Origin: Nephrocerus scutellatus
Taxonomy: Eukaryota > Arthropoda > Insecta > Diptera > Pipunculidae
Assembly (NCBI GenBank): GCA_947095585.1
Contig: OX352761.1
Coordinates: 95,437,333-95,501,332, forward strand
Direction: 5' to 3'
DNA: 64,000 nt
This document shows positions 61,027 to 64,000 of the stretch, in pieces. A program made the translations under genes and the position numbers. Each line of letters opens with the position of its first letter. Positions within the stretch are counted from its first letter, which is position 1. The notes beneath the pieces were generated by a model. The model was not told where the DNA came from. It made no database searches and saw nothing but the letters and a program-made list of their open reading frames with translations.

Positions 61027-61239
61027 TGTTATGGAGCGAGGTCCCACTAGGGGTTCTGCCACTGGCACGCTCGCGGTTGCTCGGCTAAGCTCGCCAGGCC
61101 AGACGGGTGTCACTTACCATGAACAAAAAAAATTTTTGTCGTGTCGACTTATAAAAAGGTGAATAAAAAAAGGGACAGGAAAAGGGAAGGATATCCTCTC
61201 AGTCCAGTTGCAGTCAGGTCGTTCCTTCCTTTCATAACA
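61027..61239 (-). mobile_element. LTR (213 bp) of a small retroelement
   Basis: TGTTATG at 61027 and CATAACA at 61239 form perfect 7-bp inverted ends in the TG...CA style of LTRs. The first ~80 bp recur at 62731-62826 (GGAGCGAGGTCCCACTAGGG, CTCGCGGTTGCTCGGCTAAG). The orientation is set to - because the partner LTR is followed by a primer-binding site on that strand. No strong polypurine tract was found beside it. Confidence 0.7.
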
Positions 61240-61465
61240 TTAAACCTGTGACTAAACTACTCTATATTAACCTATATTAAAACTTTTAAGAAAATATTTC
61301 ATTTCCTTAAATAATTTACTTATCTACTACCTAATTCTATTCTAGGAGGAATGACCTGGTTGCATCTGCACCGAGGCATCGCAAAACCGTCAAAGAAAGG
61401 GTCGACTTTACTAAGTCCATCTGTTCGTAGTCCGTCGAGTCATATCTGAAAAGCGCCGAGAGAAC

Positions 61466-61816
61466 TCACCGTGGGATCAACAACCCCAGCCACACACCTT
61501 CAGCCCATTGATCACTACCTAGTAAACTATCTACTCCTTCCTTGTCTCGACTACTATCTAGGTTCATATTATTTAGCACTTGATCAAAGCGTTCTTCTCT
61601 ACCTTTTTTTGAATGGCTACTTTCTACATTAGAGACACTCGACTTTGATTTATTAATGCCGAAGTCTACTGATGTGGAACCAGCATTACTTTGTCCTCTA
61701 ATTTTAATTAAGGCTCCTCCTGAAGCTTTTCTCTGGCTTTGCCTCGTCTGAACCCTCGATCTCTCGTTGGGGCAGACTTTAGGGACAGCACCAGTCTTTT
61801 TATTATGACTGCTCAT
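61466..61816 (-). CDS. 116-codon basic, Ser-rich frame inside the LTR element
   Basis: This is the only sizeable frame between the primer-binding site and the 3' LTR. It reads MSSHNKKTGAVPKVCPNERS, then RVQTRQSQRKASGGALIKIR and SSVSNVESSHSKKGREERFD. It is basic at the N-terminus and Ser/Lys-rich, with no zinc knuckle or enzyme motif. Its position suggests a Gag-like remnant, but that is inference only. The element has no polymerase frame and would depend on another retroelement. Confidence 0.35.
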   Translation of the reverse strand: MSSHNKKTGAVPKVCPNERSRVQTRQSQRKASGGALIKIRGQSNAGSTSVDFGINKSKSSVSNVESSHSKKGREERFDQVLNNMNLDSSRDKEGVDSLLGSDQWAEGVWLGLLIPR

Positions 61817-61839
61817 AATTGTTTTATAAAGGTTATATC

Positions 61840-62539
61840 CTCAGGACAAAAAAATAAGGAAATTCCTCTCTTCAAAAAAAAACTAAACCGTTAAAGCGGA
61901 TTTTTCTTTCCTTCTTCAAAAAAATATAAAAGATTTTATGAAAATGTTAGTAAACAAACAAAAATTCAAAGATTGAGTTTATTGATTTGATATTATAATT
62001 TTAAATCAGATGGGCTGATGTGTGGCTGGGTCAGTTCTCCCATGATCGTTCTCAAAGCTCAGAAATTGTAGTCTATCCTAGTCTTGTAAGTCCAGTCGTA
62101 GTCGGTTTCCTTGACGATTTTGCGGAAAGTCGTCCTAAGTCAGTAGAGGCTTCGTCTCATCCCGGCGAATCGCAACTCAAAGCACTGGCGAGTAGCACAA
62201 AATTCAGGATTTATTAAAATCCTTGAATCGGAATTGTTAACTCGTTCGGAGAGTAGTCGACGTCCAAATTGTCATGTCTAGTCTTCTGTAAAAAGGTAGT
62301 TTGGAATGAGAATTATGGGAATTAAAATGGGAATAAGGGAAGTTTTGGAAATGTAAGTTAAAAAGGTTATTTCTTAAAAGGGAATTTATCAAAAAAAGTA
62401 AAAGAAAATGATTAAACTTATGTAAGCTACGTTAAAAAAAAAGGAATTAAAAAGAAAGATGCTATACTACCATCGTTTGTCGAAAGCCAGTTACTTCTTT
62501 TCGGAAATTCCTGTCCTTCAAGAAACGATGGGTAAAGCC
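61840..62539. other. Interior of the LTR element, no feature recognised
   Basis: AT-rich sequence between the putative Gag-like frame and the inverted LTR piece. Frames here are not recognised. Confidence 0.4.
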
Positions 62540-62652
62540 GGACATCCTTCCCTTTTCCTACCTACCCTGTCCTTTTTTTATTCACCTTTTTATAAGTCAA
62601 CAATTTTTTTTGTTCATGGCGAGGTGTCACTGGTAAGTGACAAGGACCACCC
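62540..62652 (+). repeat. Inverted copy of the LTR interior next to the tRNA sequence
   Basis: Its complement reads GTGGTCCTTGTCACTTACCA, then ATGAACAAAAAAAATTGTTG, ACTTATAAAAAGGTGAATAA and AAAAGGGAAGGATGTCC. This is colinear with + strand 61090-61190 of the LTR. It is thus in opposite orientation to both LTR copies. The 10-bp word AAGGACCACC here pairs with GGTGGTCCTT at 62819-62829, on the far side of the tRNA and LTR end. Confidence 0.75.
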
Positions 62653-62728
62653 GCCCGGCTAGCTCAGTCGGTAGAGCATGAGACTCTTAATCTCAGGGTC
62701 GTGGGTTCGTGCCCCACGTTGGGCGCCA
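62653..62728 (+). tRNA. Complete tRNA-Lys(CUU) sequence with CCA, probably a copied primer
   Basis: A full cloverleaf is present: 7-bp acceptor stem (GCCCGGC with GTTGGGC, two G-U pairs), D arm GCTC...GAGC, anticodon stem TGAGA/TCTCA with anticodon CTT at 62686-62688, and T arm GTGGG-TTCGTGC-CCCAC. Position 58 (62710) is T rather than the universal A; the rest matches fly tRNA-Lys-CUU as I remember it. CCA is encoded at 62726-62728, which eukaryotic tRNA genes do not do, and no T4 terminator follows. Two bases later the LTR end begins. It therefore reads as the complement of an extended primer-binding site rather than a normal gene. Confidence 0.85.
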
Positions 62729-62730
62729 TT

Positions 62731-62826
62731 TGTTATGGAGCGAGGTCCCACTAGGGGTTCTGCTACTGGCAAGGACGTCGCGACACGCTCGCGGTTGCTC
62801 GGCTAAGCACGCCGGACGGGTGGTCC
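62731..62826 (-). mobile_element. Truncated 5' LTR of the same element
   Basis: The - strand reads ...CCTCGCTCCATAACA, ending at 62731, then two A's and the 18-nt primer-binding site (62728-62711). Compared with 61027 it has an extra AAGGACGTCGCGAC and the variant GGGTGGTCCTT. The rest of the LTR is cut off by RTE copy F at about 62827. Confidence 0.75.
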
Positions 62827-63223
62827 TTTTTGCTTGCACCCAAGTCTCGGATACATATGTAAGTATTGGTATGACCATTATCTTATATATCAGCAGCTTA
62901 GATGTTATGGTTAAGTTCCTGGATTTGATGAGTCTTGAGTAGGCTTTGTTGGCTTTAAGCAACCTTACGCGTATTTCTGGTTCCATGCTGTTATCGGCTG
63001 CTACAGATGACCCGAGATAGTTAATGGATTGCACTACTTTAAATTCGCGCTCCAATATTTGAATTGAGGGACAAATCTTCTAGTCGCAGACTTGGCCACC
63101 ATGTACTTTGTTTTGCTCTCATTTATGTGCAGCCCCAGATTTCGTGCCACCTGCTCTATCTGTATGAAAGCTTCCTGTGGAACTCTTCGGCTTCTACCAA
63201 CTATGTCAATATCGTCTGCGTAA
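62827..63223 (-). mobile_element. RTE-like LINE, copy F (short)
   Basis: This is the internal part only. The - strand includes LGLHINESKTKY-type text near 63120-63140, YLGSSVAADNSMEPEIRVRL, RNLTITSKLLIYKIMVIPIL and the TWVQA junction. It breaks off at the remnant of YADD (complement of GTCTGCGTAAG) near 63223, where another LINE begins. Confidence 0.8.
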
Positions 63224-64000
63224 GCGACTGGCCCCGACGGTATTCCGCCATTAGTATTGAAAAGTTGTCATCTTACTTTGGCAAAACCGCTTAGCAAATT
63301 GTTTCATCTCTCAATGAAGACAGGTGTTTTTCCGTCAATTTGGAAAATAGCTAATATTCAACCCGTCCCGAAAAAAGGTGATAAATCGGCACCTACGAAC
63401 TACCGACCTATTGCTTTGTTGTCGGTTCTATCGAAGGTAATGGAATCTATCGTTAATTTCAGACTAATGAATTATCTGAATTCGAAAGTTCTTTTATCCG
63501 ATGTGCAGTATGGAGTTCGTAAAAATCGATCTTCAGGCGAACTAATGACGTGCATGACTCATTGTTTGGAGCGAAGCATTGAAAACCTAGGTGAATCAAG
63601 CGTTGTTTCCTTAGATATTGCTAAAGCTTTTGATAGAGTATGGCATGATTGTCTTATTAATAAGATTCGTGCGCTGAACTTACACTACTCTCTCATTAAA
63701 TGGATTGAGAATTATTTATGGAACCGTAAAATAAAAGTTGTATTAAATGGTATATCTTCAGATTCTCATGGGATCAATGCTGGCGTGCCTCAAGGATCAT
63801 CCTTGTCGCCCAAGCTCTTCTTGATATATATCAACGACCTGTTGTCTTCTACAACCTGTGATATTCATTCATTTGCTGATGATACAACTCTATCGGCCTC
63901 CATTGAGTTTGACAATCAAAAAGAATGCAATTCTCGCTTGAATGGTTCTCGTGAATTAATGAATTTGACTATTATGTCTAATATTCAAATCATTCTTGAT
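63224..64000 (+). mobile_element. CR1/Jockey-like LINE with intact RT frame, running off the window
   Basis: The frame is open from 63224 to the last base with no stop. The reverse transcriptase motifs follow in order: FPSIWKIANIQPVPKKGDKS, NYRPIALLSVLSKVMESIVN, VSLDIAKAFDRVWHDCLINK (motif A Asp), NAGVPQGSSLSPKLFLIYIN (motif B), IHSFADDTTLSASIEF (motif C, FADD). It is the sense-oriented, best-preserved member of the family seen at 34.2-36.7 and 44.1-44.8 kb. It is 5'-truncated at the junction with RTE copy F, so it begins within the segment before RT (GPDGIPPLVLKSCHLTLAKP). Confidence 0.93.

Noticed and set aside
62653..62725. Ordinary functional tRNA-Lys gene
   Set aside because: CCA is encoded, position 58 is T, no Pol III terminator follows, and an LTR end starts two bases later. 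A primer copy explains all four facts better.

Overview
The window looks like the genome of a higher fly (schizophoran Diptera). It has AT-rich intergenic DNA, a fly-type antigen-5/CAP gene with 60-65 bp introns, a mariner, Helitrons, Gypsy and several non-LTR retrotransposon clades. A tephritid-like species is my inference, not something the sequence proves. No bacterial operons, CRISPR arrays or intact viral genomes are present.

Two host genes are well supported. (1) The 3' part of an M17 leucyl aminopeptidase of the NPEPL1/granny-smith type lies on the + strand in five exons (<1-478, 695-851, 5946-6122, 23223-23333, 26168-26299). All join in frame, and about 350 residues including every metal ligand and catalytic residue are visible. 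Its introns are swollen by transposons: intron 2 (5.1 kb) holds a near full-length RTE-type LINE, intron 3 (17.1 kb) holds a 2-kb CTCAAGACC-rich array, SINE, LINE, mariner, Helitron and RTE remnants, and intron 4 (2.8 kb) is almost entirely one LINE relic. (2) A complete three-exon antigen-5-related secreted protein gene (39937-40838, 257 aa) sits between two nearly identical direct repeats of about 1.1-1.2 kb. A broken second copy of its signal-peptide exon is at 48990. A possible 50-residue secreted peptide gene is proposed at 60531-60788.

Nearly everything else is repetitive. There are seven copies of one RTE-like LINE (six on the - strand), CR1/Jockey-like, R1-like and RNase-H-bearing LINE pieces, and a decayed Gypsy element (28938-34227) split by a 36-copy, 62-bp tandem array with higher-order structure. 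A dispersed non-coding repeat, here called the ACATGTG repeat, has about ten copies; one interrupts a LINE reverse-transcriptase frame, which defines its ends. Other repeats are a tRNA-derived SINE with perfect target duplications, a 913-bp Helitron with both termini, and a second dispersed family at 9.3, 51.4 and 59.4 kb.

The most unusual object is at 61027-62826. It is a small LTR element whose primer-binding site is not 18 nt but the complement of a whole tRNA-Lys(CUU) including CCA. The tRNA has a single change, exactly at position 58 where m1A normally stops reverse transcription, and it is followed by an inverted piece of the LTR. It reads like an integrated fold-back product of primer-tRNA read-through. 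The window ends inside an intact LINE reverse-transcriptase frame (63224-64000).
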